A stretch of 64,000 nt of DNA, taken from the NCBI GenBank assembly GCA_037501455.1, contig CM074856.1, positions 89,168,001 through 89,232,000 on the forward strand, given 5' to 3'. Shown here piece by piece: positions 20,746-32,465 of the stretch. Source of the DNA: Lantana camara. Taxonomy: Eukaryota; Streptophyta; Magnoliopsida; Lamiales; Verbenaceae. Position 1 is the stretch's first letter. Every line of letters starts with the position of its first letter. The notes beneath the pieces were generated by a model. The model had not been told where the DNA came from. It did no database searches and saw only the letters and a program-made list of their open reading frames with translations. The position numbers and the translations under genes are program-made.

Positions 20746-23271
20746 TGTAACACCCCTTACACGTGGAGGTGCCACACCCCCGCACTATAGCCTCGATCCA
20801 CGTATGAAATGGAAAGTCCATACATAAATCAAAACTATAGCGAACGGGTGACAATGCAATACCGACAAGCTAGGCGGGAACTAAACCATACATGCGATAA
20901 AATGAAGCGGAAGCACCGAATAATTCATCAGTATAGGTAATATATATATCTATCAATACATTATCATCTCTGGCATATTGTTCATATCGAAATCTCCAAC
21001 ATGTGATAGTAACGGTCATATCATAATACCAAAAGTTCTGTACATAAAATGAAGTGCTAGACTCTGTGGAATGTGCGACCTGACTCGACTCCCGCCTAGC
21101 CCACGACCGTTCTCAAGTACCTGAAAGGTGGGGTGTCAGTCCATAGAAGACTGAGTGAGGCAGTAAATATATGTATAACACAAGCAACATGCACGTTGTG
21201 ACCTCGGGTAATGTTTTAACTATAACAGTAATAGAAGTTTAAAATATAATATCCATCGCCCGAGATTACAACCATCAAGTTTATTAATTAAAGTTCATAT
21301 TATTGATATGTGGCCCTGGCGAGTGAGGGCTTTTCCAACCTTACACCAATAGTGAATCATTACAGGCTAGTTGGGGCATCATGTGATCAAGCAATTCATT
21401 TATGGTGCACACGTATTCATTTCATGAACTCCTTCACTCCGGGTGATGGTGGGTTTGCAAAGCCCTATCCATCCATGCTACGCACGTCAGGAACATGACT
21501 CCCACGTACGGGATTCCTTCCTCCACCAACCTCCTGGTGGATTCAGGGGTCATCCCAGTGTTGAGGGGTGTGTACAGAGCTACCCGTCAGCCCGTTGCTT
21601 TCCCGGTTGACCCGTACACATACCCTCGGGCCCAATGTGCTATCATGCTACTCGCCACTAAACAATCAATATATATTCACACTACATGCATTGCTTTGCA
21701 TGATCATGCTATTAATCGAACCACATGCATTGCTTTGCATGAGTCCGATTTGCTTGAAATTGTTTTAAACGTTTAGAAAGAATTTAAGAAAATAGGTAAA
21801 TACCTTTTTGGCTGGAAAGTTCACATAAAGGTTATAGGGTGTTATACAATTATTAACTAAACCTCACCTTTCTGGTGAAACGCGACAAGGATACGTTCTA
21901 GGGAGCTTGTCCCTCGTTCACGACCTCGTGACCTGTGCAAACACGACGTATATACATGAGATATGACCTAAAATGGACCAAATATGACGAACGGCCAAAA
22001 TGTATCGAGACGACCACGAAAATATAATGTGGCATGATAACCTGTTGTTTCACTACATATTAGCACATATTATAGCTATTCGGGGTCAAAGAAGTCGTCG
22101 GATCGAGGGGTCAAAAACGTAATTTTATGCAGAATATTTGGTTCTGCATTACAGGTGGGAACGGCCGTTCCGGGTTCCCTTTGTAAATGGGAACGGTCGT
22201 TCCCATTCCTCCCCAAAAGCGCACCAACGTTTTTCCCCTTTAAAACCCGCTGAAGCTGGGAACGGCCCTTCCGGCACGCAGGCCAAAATGGGAACGGCCG
22301 TTCCCAGTCTCGGCCGCCCATTTATTTGAAAAGGTGGGAACGCCCGTTCCCACCAAGCCTTAAGGCTGGGAACGGTCGTTCCCAGTTTCTGCAATTTACA
22401 GAAACAGAGCAAAACAGGGGAGGCTCTCGGGTATGAACAACAAAGCCACCAAAATTCCATTTTTGATCAACAAAGCTATTAATTTATGAAGACATAATAC
22501 ATATATGTTCAAAGAATAAATATATATAACACTTAAACATATAAATCATGAAATATTAGCAAGAACTCAAGATTTCCTAACCATGCTCATGCTTGATCAT
22601 TCAAGTAATTATTCAAGAATTTCATACCCCAAACCATGCCATAATTCATGATATGATCACATATTCATGCTTCCATGTCCAATCAATCCATCTAGCATAT
22701 AAATTCCAAACCCTAACCAACTCAAACATGATCAAGAATCATGGTTTCATGCAAAAACCAACCTTAAAGTGAAAGAAATGAAGAAGATAGATGAAGATGA
22801 TGATCGATTTCCCAAAACTTGGATGAAATTCAATTCTTCCTTTTCTTTCCTTGGAACCGAGAGAGAGAAAATGGAGATACTTGTGAGATTTGGATGAAAA
22901 TGATCAAGGAAGAATGGAGATGAAGTTGTTACGTGATTCATCCCATTGACTTGTGTGAATTGTGCTAATTTTCCATTCAATCCTTTGGTTGTTTAAGTCA
23001 TGCAATAAGGTATATATGATTTTGAATTATGGTCAATCAAACCCTTAAAGAGTGTGCAATTAAGTCCCTAAAGTTTTAGCAAATATTTAACTAGGGCAAT
23101 TTGGTAATTTCATCACTCTCGGCATTGATTTCATGCAATAAATATTTTCAGGTTATGAAATAAATTCGAACTCTAATATAGATTCATGAAATTTTATGAA
23201 AGTTGGATAAAATGCAATTTAAAAAATTATAGTAAATATAAGAAATTGTTTAATGAAATCGGGGCGTTACA
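20746..23271 (-). repeat. LTR 1 of the tandem gag-only element (2526 bp)
   Basis: TGTAACACCCC...GGGGCGTTACA. It differs from LTR 2 by a 3-bp insertion near 20980 and a handful of substitutions. It contains two copies of CATGCATTGCTTTGCATG (21688 and 21724 regions) and the six-palindrome array at 22157-22383. Confidence 0.95.
22157..22383. repeat. Three pairs of GGGAACGGCCGTTCCC-type palindromes, LTR 1
   Basis: Units start at 22157, 22189, 22258, 22290, 22336 and 22368: within-pair spacing 32, 32, 32; between pairs 69 and 46. The same array recurs at 26264-26490 (LTR 2) and 30371-30597 (LTR 3, where one unit reads GGGAAAGGTCGTTCCC). Confidence 0.93.
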
Positions 23272-23286
23272 ATTCTCCTCCCCTTA
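23272..23286 (-). other. Polypurine tract, internal copy 1
   Basis: The plus strand reads attctcctcccctta right after the LTR end; its complement AAGGGGAGGAGAAT is the plus-strand primer site of a gypsy element. The second copy is at 27379-27393. Confidence 0.85.
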
Positions 23287-23340
23287 AAAGGACCTGGTCC
23301 CCAGGTCCACTGGCAAGTTTATAATGATGCACAAGCCATA

Positions 23341-23470
23341 AGAGACCCCGTCTCTTGAACAAGAATGAAAGAACCCCGTCTTCCAACAAGAAGTGAGAAA
23401 ACCCCGTTTCTCGCTAAGGATGAGAGTGCCCCGCCTCTCGAACAAGTTAGGAGAGAACCCCGTCTCTCGA
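23341..23470. repeat. Five short units with a CCCCG-centred palindrome next to the polypurine tract
   Basis: Units of about 25-30 bp each contain a GAGA-CCCCG-TCTC-like inverted repeat: agaccccgtct, gaaccccgtcttc, gaaaaccccgtttctc, gagtgccccgcctctc and gagaaccccgtctctc, with 'gaacaag' or 'aacaag' between some. The copy at 27448-27577 is the same. Confidence 0.8.
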
Positions 23471-23629
23471 ATACCCAAGTACTAATCCAAAGCAATGCTG
23501 GAAACATTTATCACAAAAAAACAAGTATAGTCACGCCAATCACGTCTATTCATCTTTTACACCGAAGCACATTGTTGCTAACAATAATTTCATTAATAAT
23601 AAAATTCATGATGCTCGTGATATGCATGT

Positions 23630-24601
23630 TTAATGATACCGTTCACCATTGAAGTTGCTATGAGTGTAGTTGATAACTCGGGCTATTCTTGTTCTTTCTC
23701 TTCGCCTCGGACACATATTTGCTTGATGTTCTTTACTCCCGCATCTCATACATAGATTTAACCGTTCCCGACAAGTCTCGTAGGTATGATTATCGCGCCC
23801 ACAATATGTGCAAAGACTAAGTCCTGAGACTAAGTCCTGCTCGAGAGGAGGAACAAGCCTTCTTGCGTTGTCCGAATCCTCAACCTTCAACGCCTTCGCA
23901 GTAGCTTTGGCCCAAGTACTTGTATTAGCGGCCTTCAGAGCATCCTGTATTTCCGGTCAGAGTCCTTGCACAAATTGCATTGCTTTGTGGAAATCGTCAC
24001 TCGCTATGTTGGGTGCATAGCGAGATAAGCGTTCAAATTCCGCTATGTACTCACCCACAGATCTTCCTTCTTGCTTTAATTCGGTAAATTCCCTCAACCT
24101 CCGAGTACGTGAAGCTGGAGGAATAAATTTGTTTCTGAATTCTCTAACAAATACTTCCCAATTGATAGTTTCTCCGGCAGCCTCTAATACGATCTGAATA
24201 CTTTCCCACCAGGAGTAAGCTTCGCCCTGAATCAAAGTGAGAGTGCAGCGAGCTTTTTCCTGGGAGTCACAAGGAATGAGTTGCCAAATCCTATCAATCT
24301 CTTTGAGCCACATTTCAGCCCGAAGATCATCGCCCTTGTAGAACTTTGGGGGTTGTTGGTTTTGAAATTCCCGAAGTATAGCAGAAATAGGGTTACCCGG
24401 GGGTGCTATCTGCGTAGGTGGTACGGGAGGAACCCTTTCCTGTATCCTCTGATCGATTAACCCTACCACGGCATTCATAAAATCCTGGGGCTGGGCTTGA
24501 GGAGGTGGAGAAGGGGATGACTCCTCATGGCTATGATGGCAGCGATGATGATGATGTCTATGTCTCGGGGACCGGTCGCAATGATGTTTATCATGATCCA
24601 T
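23630..24601 (-). pseudogene. Retrotransposon gag with double zinc knuckle, internal copy 1
   Basis: The frame runs from ATG at 24601 to a stop at 23630, 324 codons, with one internal TGA at 23957-23959. The N-terminus is His/Arg-rich. Then comes a gypsy-type gag domain (PPKFYKGDDLRAEMWLKEID; AYSWWESI; FRNKFIPPASR; GRSVGEYIAEFERLSRYAPN). After the TGA, two CCHC knuckles follow: CTYCGRDNHTYETC and CMRCGSKEHQANMC. Gag would package the element RNA. The ATG is preceded by CAG|G (24602-24605), a good splice acceptor, so a leader intron may end here. Only one stop breaks it, so it is either a recent loss or read-through; I treat it as a pseudogene. Confidence 0.85.
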
Positions 24602-24836
24602 CCTGAAATGAGATCACTATACATGCATGATTTGGTTAATGAATGAAAATGGGTGCAAATAATTTCATAAAGTTAATGCAGCACACATTTCAAAGAACTT
24701 CAGAAATTCAAATAATTCAAGAACCAAGTAATTCACATAATTTCATTAAACACCGACTTCTCACGTAACAAGTAATCCTATGCCGTTCGACTTAGACTTA
24801 CTTGACACGACTCGAGAACCTCGGTTTTGCAACCGG

Positions 24837-24848
24837 GCTCTGATACCA
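24837..24848 (-). other. Primer-binding site, internal copy 1
   Basis: GCTCTGATACCA on the plus strand is the complement of TGGTATCAGAGC, which pairs with the 3' end of initiator tRNA-Met. It lies 7 bp from LTR 2. The second copy is 28944-28955. Confidence 0.9.
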
Positions 24849-24855
24849 CCTTAGA

Positions 24856-27378
24856 TGTAACACCCCTTACACGTGGAGGTGCCACACCCCCGCACTATAG
24901 CCTCGATCCACGTATGAAATGGAAAGTCCATACATAAATCAAAACTATAGCGAACGGGAGACAATGCAATACCGACAAGCTAGGCGGGAACTAAACCATA
25001 CATGCAATAAAATGAAGCGGAAGCACCGAATAATTCATCAGTATAGGTAATATATATATCTATCAATACATTATCATCTCTGGCATATTCATATCGAAAT
25101 CTCCAACATGTGATAGTGACGGTCATATCATAATACCAAAAGTTCTGTACATAAAATGAAGTGCTAGACTCTGTGGAATGTGCGACCTGACTCGACTCCC
25201 GCCTAGCCCACGACCGTTCTCAAGTACCTGAAAGGTGGGGTGTCAGTCCATAGAAGACTGAGTGAGGCAGTAAATATATGTATAACACAAGCAACATGCA
25301 CGTTGTGACCTCGGGTAATGTTTTAACTATAACAGTAATAGAAGTTTAAAATATAATATCCATCGCCCGAGATTACAACCATCAAGTTTATTAATTAAAG
25401 TTCATATTATTGATATGTGGCCCTGGCGAGTGAGGGCTTTTCCAACCTTACACCAATAGTGAATCATTACAGGCTAGTTGGGGCATCATGTGATCAAGCA
25501 ATTCATTTATGGTGCACACGTATTCATTTCATGAACTCCTTCACTCCGGGTGATGGTGGGTTTGCAAAGCCCTATCCATCCATGCTACGCACGTCAGGAA
25601 CATGACTCCCACGTGCGGGATTCCTTCCTCCACCAACCTCCTGGTGGATTCAGGGGTCATCCCAGTGTTGAGGGGTGTGTACAGAGCTACCCGTCAGCCC
25701 GTTGCTTTCCCGGTTGACCCGTACACATACCCTCGGGCCCAATGTGCTATCATGCTACTCGCCACTAAACAATCAATATATATTCACACTACATGCATTG
25801 CTTTGCATGATCATGCTATTAATCGAACCACATGCATTGCTTTGCATGAGTCCGATTTGCTTGAAATTGTTTTAAACGTTTAGAAAGAATTTAAGAAAAT
25901 AGGTAAATACCTTTTTGGCTGGAAAGTTCACATAAAGGTTATAGGGTGTTATACAATTATTGACTAAACCTCACCTTTCTGGTGAAACGCGACAAGGATA
26001 CGTTCTAGGGAGCTTGTCCCTCGTTCACGACCTCGTGACCTGTGCAAACACGACGTATATACATGAGATATGACCTAAAATGGACCAAATATGACGAACG
26101 GCCAAAATGTATCGAGACGACCACGAAAATATAATATGGCATGATAACCTGTTGTTTCACTACATATTAGCACATATTATAGCTATTCGGGGTCAAAGAA
26201 GTCATCGGATCGAGGAGTCAAAAACGTAATTTTATGCAGAATATTTGGTTCTGCATTACAGGTGGGAACGGCCGTTCCGGGTTCCCTTTGTAAATGGGAA
26301 CGGTCGTTCCCATTCCTCCCCAAAAGCGCACCAACGTTTTTCCCCTTTAAAACCCGCTGAAGCTGGGAACGGCCCTTCCGGCACGCAGGCCAAAATGGGA
26401 ACGGCCGTTCCCAGTCTCGGCCGCCCATTTATTTGAAAAGGTGGGAACGCCCGTTCCCACCAAGCCTTAAGGCTGGGAACGGTCGTTCCCAGTTTCTGCA
26501 ATTTACAGAAACAGAGCAAAACAGGGGAGGCTCTCGGGTATGAACAACATAGCCACCAAAATTCCATTTTTGATCAACAAAGCTATTAATTTATGAAGAC
26601 ATAATACATATATGTTCAAAGAATAAATATATATAACACTTAAACATATAAATCATGAAATATTAGCAAGAACTCAAGATTTCCTAACCATGCTCATGCT
26701 TGATCATTCAAGTAATTATTCAAGAATTTCATACCCCAAACCATGCCATAATTCATGATATGATCACATATTCATGCTTCCATGTCCAATCAATCCATCT
26801 AGCATATAAATTCCAAACCCTAACCAACTCAAACATGATCAAGAATCATGGTTTCATGCAAAAACCAACCTTAAAGTGAAAGAAATGAAGAAGATAGATG
26901 AAGATGATGATCGATTTCCCAAAACTTGGATGAAATTCAATTCTTCCTTTTCTTTCCTTGGAACCGAGAGAGAGAAAATGGAGATACTTGTGAGATTTGG
27001 ATGAAAATGATCAAGGAAGAATGGAGATGAAGTTGTTACGTGATTCATCCCATTGACTTGTGTGAATTGTGCTAATTTTCCATTCAATCCTTTGGTTGTT
27101 TAAGTCATGCAATAAGGTATATATGATTTTGAATTATGGTCAATCAAACCCTTAAAGAGTGTGCAATTAAGTCCCTAAAGTTTTAGCAAATATTTAACTA
27201 GGGCAATTTGGTAATTTCATCACTCTCGGCATTGATTTCATGCAATAAATATTTTCAGGTTATGAAATAAATTCGAACTCTAATATAGATTCATGAAATT
27301 TTATGAAAGTTGGATAAAATGCAATTTAAAAAATTATAGTAAATATAAGAAATTGTTTAATGAAATCGGGGCGTTACA
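24856..27378 (-). repeat. LTR 2 of the tandem gag-only element (2523 bp)
   Basis: It is shared by both units of the array: 5' LTR for the internal region on its left and 3' LTR for that on its right. Its palindrome array is at 26264-26490. Private changes include 'cgggagaca', 'attgacta' and 'aacatagcc'. Confidence 0.95.
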
Positions 27379-27736
27379 ATTCTCCTCCCCTTAAAAGGAC
27401 CTGGTCCCCAGGTCCACTGGCAAGTTTATAATGATGCACAAGCCATAAGAGACCCCGTCTCTTGAACAAGAATGAAAGAACCCCGTCTTCCAACAAGAAG
27501 TGAGAAAACCCCGTTTCTCGCTAAGGATGAGAGTGCCCCGCCTCTCGAACAAGTTAGGAGAGAACCCCGTCTCTCGAATACCCAAGTACTAATCCAAAGC
27601 AATGCTGGAAACATTTATCACAAAAAAACAAGTATAGTCACGCCAATCACGTCTATTCATCTTTTACACCGAAGCACATTGTTGCTAACAATAATTTCAT
27701 TAATAATAAAATTCATGATGCTCGTGATATGCATGT

Positions 27737-28708
27737 TTAATGATACCGTTCACCATTGAAGTTGCTATGAGTGTAGTTGATAACTCGGGCTATTCTTGTT
27801 CTTTCTCTTCGCCTCGGACACATATTTGCTTGATGTTCTTTACTCCCGCATCTCATACATAGATTTAACCGTTCCCGACAAGTCTCGTAGGTATGATTAT
27901 CGCGCCCACAATATGTGCAAAGACTAAGTCCTGAGACTAAGTCCTGCTCGAGAGGAGGAACAAACCTTCTTGCGTTGTCCGAATCCTCAACCTTCAACGC
28001 CTTCGCAGTAGCTTTGGCCCAAGTACTTGTATTAGCGGCCTTCAGAGCATCCTGTATTTCCGGTCAGAGTCCTTGCACAAATTGCATTGCTTTGTGGAAA
28101 TCGTCACTCGCTATGTTGGGTGCATAGCGAGATAAGCGTTCAAATTCCGCTATGTACTCACCCACAGATCTTCCTTCTTGCTTTAATTCGGTAAATTCCC
28201 TCAACCTCCGAGTACGTGAAGCTGGAGGAATAAATTTGTTTCTGAATTCTCTAACAAATACTTCCCAATTGATAGTTTCTCCGGCAGCCTCTAATACGAT
28301 CTGAATACTTTCCCACCAGGAGTAAGCTTCGCCCTGAATCAAAGTGAGAGTGCAGCGAGCTTTTTCCTGGGAGTCACAAGGAATGAGTTGCCAAATCCTA
28401 TCAATCTCTTTGAGCCACATTTCAGCCTGAAGATCATCGCCCTTGTAGAACTTTGGGGGTTGTTGGTTTTGAAATTCCCGAAGTATAGCAGAAATAGGGT
28501 TACCCGGGGGTGCTATCTGCGTAGGTGGTACGGGAGGAACCCTTTCCTGTATCCTCTGATCGATTAACCCTACCACGGCATTCATAAAATCCTGGGGCTG
28601 GGCTTGAGGAGGTGGAGAAGGGGATGACTCCTCATGGCTATGATGGCGGCGATGATGATGATGTCTATGTCTCGGGGACCGGTCGCAATGATGTTTATCA
28701 TGATCCAT
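27737..28708 (-). pseudogene. Retrotransposon gag with double zinc knuckle, internal copy 2
   Basis: Same structure and length as the copy at 23630-24601, with the same internal TGA (28064-28066) and three amino-acid differences that I saw (Cys to Arg in the His-rich start, Arg to Gln in the DDLRAE motif, Leu to Phe before the first knuckle). Sharing the stop means it predates the duplication or was spread by it. Confidence 0.85.
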
Positions 28709-28962
28709 CCTGAAATGAGATCACTATACATGCATGATTTGGTTAATGAATGAAAATGGGTGCAAATAATTTCATAAAGTTAATGCAGCACACATTTCAA
28801 AGAACTTCAGAAATTCAAATAATTCAAGAACCAAGTAATTCACATAATTTCATTAAACACCGACTTCTCACGTAACAAGTAATCCTATGCCGTTCGACTT
28901 AGACTTACTTGACACGACTCGAGAACCTCGGTTTTGCAACCGGGCTCTGATACCACCTTAGA

Positions 28963-31485
28963 TGTAACACCCCTTACACGTGGAGGTGCCACCCCCCCGC
29001 ACTATAGCCTCGATCCACGTATGAAATGGAAAGTCCATACATAAATCAAAACTATAGCGAACGGGTGACAATGCAATACCGACAAGCTAGGCGGGAACTA
29101 AACCATACATGCAATAAAATGAAGCGGAAGCACCGAATAATTCATCAGTATAGGTAATATATATATCTATCAATACATTATCATCTCTGGCATATTCATA
29201 TCGAAATCTCCAACATGTGATAGTGACGGTCATATCATAATACCAAAAGTTCTGTACATAAAATGAAGTGCTAGACTCTGTGGAATGTGCGACCTGACTC
29301 GACTCCCGCCTAGCCCACGACCGTTCTCAAGTACCTGAAAGGTGGGGTGTCAGTCCATAGAAGACTGAGTGAGGCAGTAAATATATGTATAACACAAGCA
29401 ACATGCACGTTGTGACCTCGGGTAATGTTTTAACTATAACAGTAATAGAAGTTTAAAATATAATATCCATCGCCCGAGATTACAACCATCAAGTTTATTA
29501 ATTAAAGTTCATATTATTGATATGTGGCCCTGGCGAGTGAGGGCTTTTCCAACCTTACACCAATAGTGAATCATTACAGGCTAGTTGGGGCATCATGTGA
29601 TCAAGCAATTCATTTATGGTGCACACGTATTCATTTCATGAACTCCTTCACTCCGGGTGATGGTGGGTTTGCGAAGCCCTATCCATCCATGCTACGCACG
29701 TCAGGAACATGACTCCCACGTGCGGGATTCCTTCCTCCACCAACCTCCTGGTGGATTCAGGGGTCATCCCAGTGTTGAGGGGTGTGTACAGAGCTACCCG
29801 TCAGCCCGTTGCTTTCCCGGTTGACCCGTACACATACCCTCGGGCCCAATGTGCTATCATGCTACTCGCCACTAAACAATCAATATATATTCACACTACA
29901 TGCATTGCTTTGCATGATCATGCTATTAATCGAACCACATGCATTGCTTTGCATGAGTCCGATTTGCTTGAAATTATTTTAAACGTTTAGAAAGAATTTA
30001 AGAAAATAGGTAAATACCTTTTTGGCTGGAAAGTTCACATAAAGGTTATAGGGTGTTATACAATTATTAACTAAACCTCACCTTTCTGGTGAAACGCGAC
30101 AAGGATACATTCTAGGGAGCTTGTCCCTCGTTCACGACCTCGTGACCTGTGCAAACACGACGTATATACATGAGATATGACCTAAAATGGACCAAATATG
30201 ACGAACGGCCAAAATGTATCGAGACGACCACGAAAATATAATGTGGCATGATAACCTGTTGTTTCACTACATATTAGCACATATTATAGCTATTCGGGGT
30301 CAAAGAAGTCATCGGATCGAGGAGTCAAAAACGTAATTTTATGCAGAATATTTGGTTCTGCATTACAGGTGGGAACGGCCGTTCCGGGTTCCCTTTGTAA
30401 ATGGGAACGGTCGTTCCCATTCCTCCCCAAAAGCGCACCAACGTTTTTCCCCTTTAAAACCCGCTGAAGCTGGGAACGGCCCTTCCGGCACGCAGGCCAA
30501 AATGGGAACGGCCGTTCCCAGTCTCGGCCGCCCATTTATTTGAAAAGGTGGGAACGCCCGTTCCCACCAAGCCTTAAGGCTGGGAAAGGTCGTTCCCAGT
30601 TTCTGCAATTTACAGAAACAGAGCAAAACAGGGGAGGCTCTCGGGTATGAACAACAAAGCCACCAAAATTCCATTTTTGATCAACAAAGCTATTAATTTA
30701 TGAAGACATAATACATATATGTTCAAAGAATAAATATATATAACACTTAAACATATAAATCATGAAATATTAGCAAGAACTCAAGATTTCCTAACCATGC
30801 TCATGCTTGATCATTCAAGTAATTATTCAAGAATTTCATACCCCAAACCATGCCATAATTCATGATATGATCACATATTCATGCTTCCATGTCCAATCAA
30901 TCCATCTAGCATATAAATTCCAAACCCTAACCAACTCAAACATGATCAAGAATCATGGTTTCATGCAAAAACCAACCTTAAAGTGAAAGAAATGAAGAAG
31001 ATAGATGAAGATGATGATCGATTTCCCAAAACTTGGATGAAATTCAATTCTTCCTTTTCTTTCCTTGGAACCGAGAGAGAGAAAATGGAGATACTTGTGA
31101 GATTTGGATGAAAATGATCAAGGAAGAATGGAGATGAAGTTGTTACGTGATTCATCCCATTGACTTGTGTGAATTGTGCTAATTTTCCATTCAATCCTTT
31201 GGTTGTTTAAGTCATGCAATAAGGTATATATGATTTTGAATTATGGTCAATCAAACCCTTAAAGAGTGTGCAATTAAGTCCCTAAAGTTTTAGCAAATAT
31301 TTAACTAGGGCAATTTGGTAATTTCATCACTCTCGCTATTGATTTCATGCAATAAATATTTTCAGGTTATGAAATAAATTCGAACTCTAATATAGATTCA
31401 TGAAATTTTATGAAAGTTGGATAAAATGCAATTTAAAAAATTATAGTAAATATAAGAAATTGTTTAATGAAATCGGGGCGTTACA
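28963..31485 (-). repeat. LTR 3 of the tandem gag-only element (2523 bp)
   Basis: As the 5'-most LTR in sense direction it would drive both units. It ends GGGGCGTTACA followed by the target duplication AGAAG. It has its own private changes, for example in the last palindrome (30582). Confidence 0.95.
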
Positions 31486-31490
31486 AGAAG

Positions 31491-32226
31491 CCCTCCAAAG
31501 CGTATCCACACCAGACCTAGAACATGATCAAGCGAGTGAGAATGCTAGTTCTATGGCTTTAACACTTCGTGAGTGTTGGTGTAAAGAATAAGAGAAGCAC
31601 CATCCCTAGCATAAATACTAGGTTGGTTCGAACCCCTAGGGTTTCCAAGAACCAATTGGATTGTTTTCTTGCTCACTAATTAACTAATTAATTATTTAAT
31701 TTAATTGGAAGTATAAGTTCCCAACTTGATCTCCAATAACCCTCTCTCTCCTACAATAGAAGTTAAGTCAATATTCAATAAATCAATTAATTCCCAATTA
31801 ATTATTTATTGGGTTAAGTTTATTTGAGAATAGTATTAACAATTAATTCAAAATTAATTAAAAGACCAAAATAAATTAATTACAATTTAATTAATTAATT
31901 ATAGAAAAGAATTCGCGTGTGGAAAATTCCACATGCATGAAGCCACGTACGAGCCATGTGTGCATGCCACGTGGCAGGTACCCACGCAATCCATGCTCCA
32001 TTTCGATCAATAATTCGATCCTTCGTTAACCATATTAACATCCTACCATAACCCTCCTGTTCTGGCATTTGTGTGTGACCCTTTAGGTTCATTATTCGAC
32101 TAGCAGTGACAACAATTAATTAATTCCCTAATTAATTAATCACTTCACAGATCACACTACCGTAATCTAGCAATGGGTGTGTGACCCCTAGTCGAATAAC
32201 GAAATGAATCAAAGAACCTTTAAGTC
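31491..32226 (-). repeat. Copia left LTR, piece 2
   Basis: Continues the copia LTR after the gag-only array ('ccctccaaagcgtatccacaccag' region, compare 56805-56830). It is AT-rich from 31675 to 31905 and includes GCCACGTGGC at 31967. It stops at AAGTC (32222-32226), the target site of the Tat element. Confidence 0.88.
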
Positions 32227-32465
32227 TGATGGTGTCAAAATCTGGGCTATGCGCTGGACTGCCGACTAAGACGCCCAATCACCCAAGATATTTATATTTG
32301 TGAGGAGAACTCCGGTGCTTTCCTAAACTGACAGGAAGAAACAAACGTAAGCTCAGAGGCCAAACCGGGGAGAGTGGGGGTTGGACCCATTTTGGCACTC
32401 CAATGCTCAAGTCAGCTCAAGCTTTGGGTCGAAAATGTGCTGGAGTTAAGAATCTTGTCCGTGAA

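Larger units (their letters stand above)
20746..31485 (-). mobile_element. Tandem gag-only LTR element (TR-GAG type): LTR-internal-LTR-internal-LTR
   Basis: Three near-identical LTRs (20746-23271, 24856-27378, 28963-31485; 2526, 2523 and 2523 bp) alternate with two 1584-bp internal regions. The repeat period is 4107-4110 bp. One 5-bp duplication AGAAG (20741-20745 and 31486-31490) flanks the whole array, so it entered as, or became, a single unit. Each internal region has a primer-binding site, a gag-like gene and a polypurine tract but no protease, RT or integrase. It would need proteins from another gypsy element to move. TR-GAG is the published name for plant elements of this build. Confidence 0.92.

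Noticed and set aside
20399..20750. Proline/serine-rich ORFs as a small gene
   Set aside because: Two overlapping frames in C-rich DNA, and both run into the copia LTR and then the gag-only element.
22149..22460. ORFs rich in GTAVPS, NGRS or ERPFPF repeats over the palindromes
   Set aside because: They appear on both strands because the DNA is a palindrome array; the repeats explain them without coding.
23341..23470. CRISPR-like array of short repeats
   Set aside because: Eukaryotic retrotransposon context, units of unequal length and degenerate spacers; not a CRISPR array.
20746..31485. Tandem units as a pure assembly error
   Set aside because: Each LTR and internal copy has private substitutions and an indel, and the flanking duplication is correct; still worth a long-read check.
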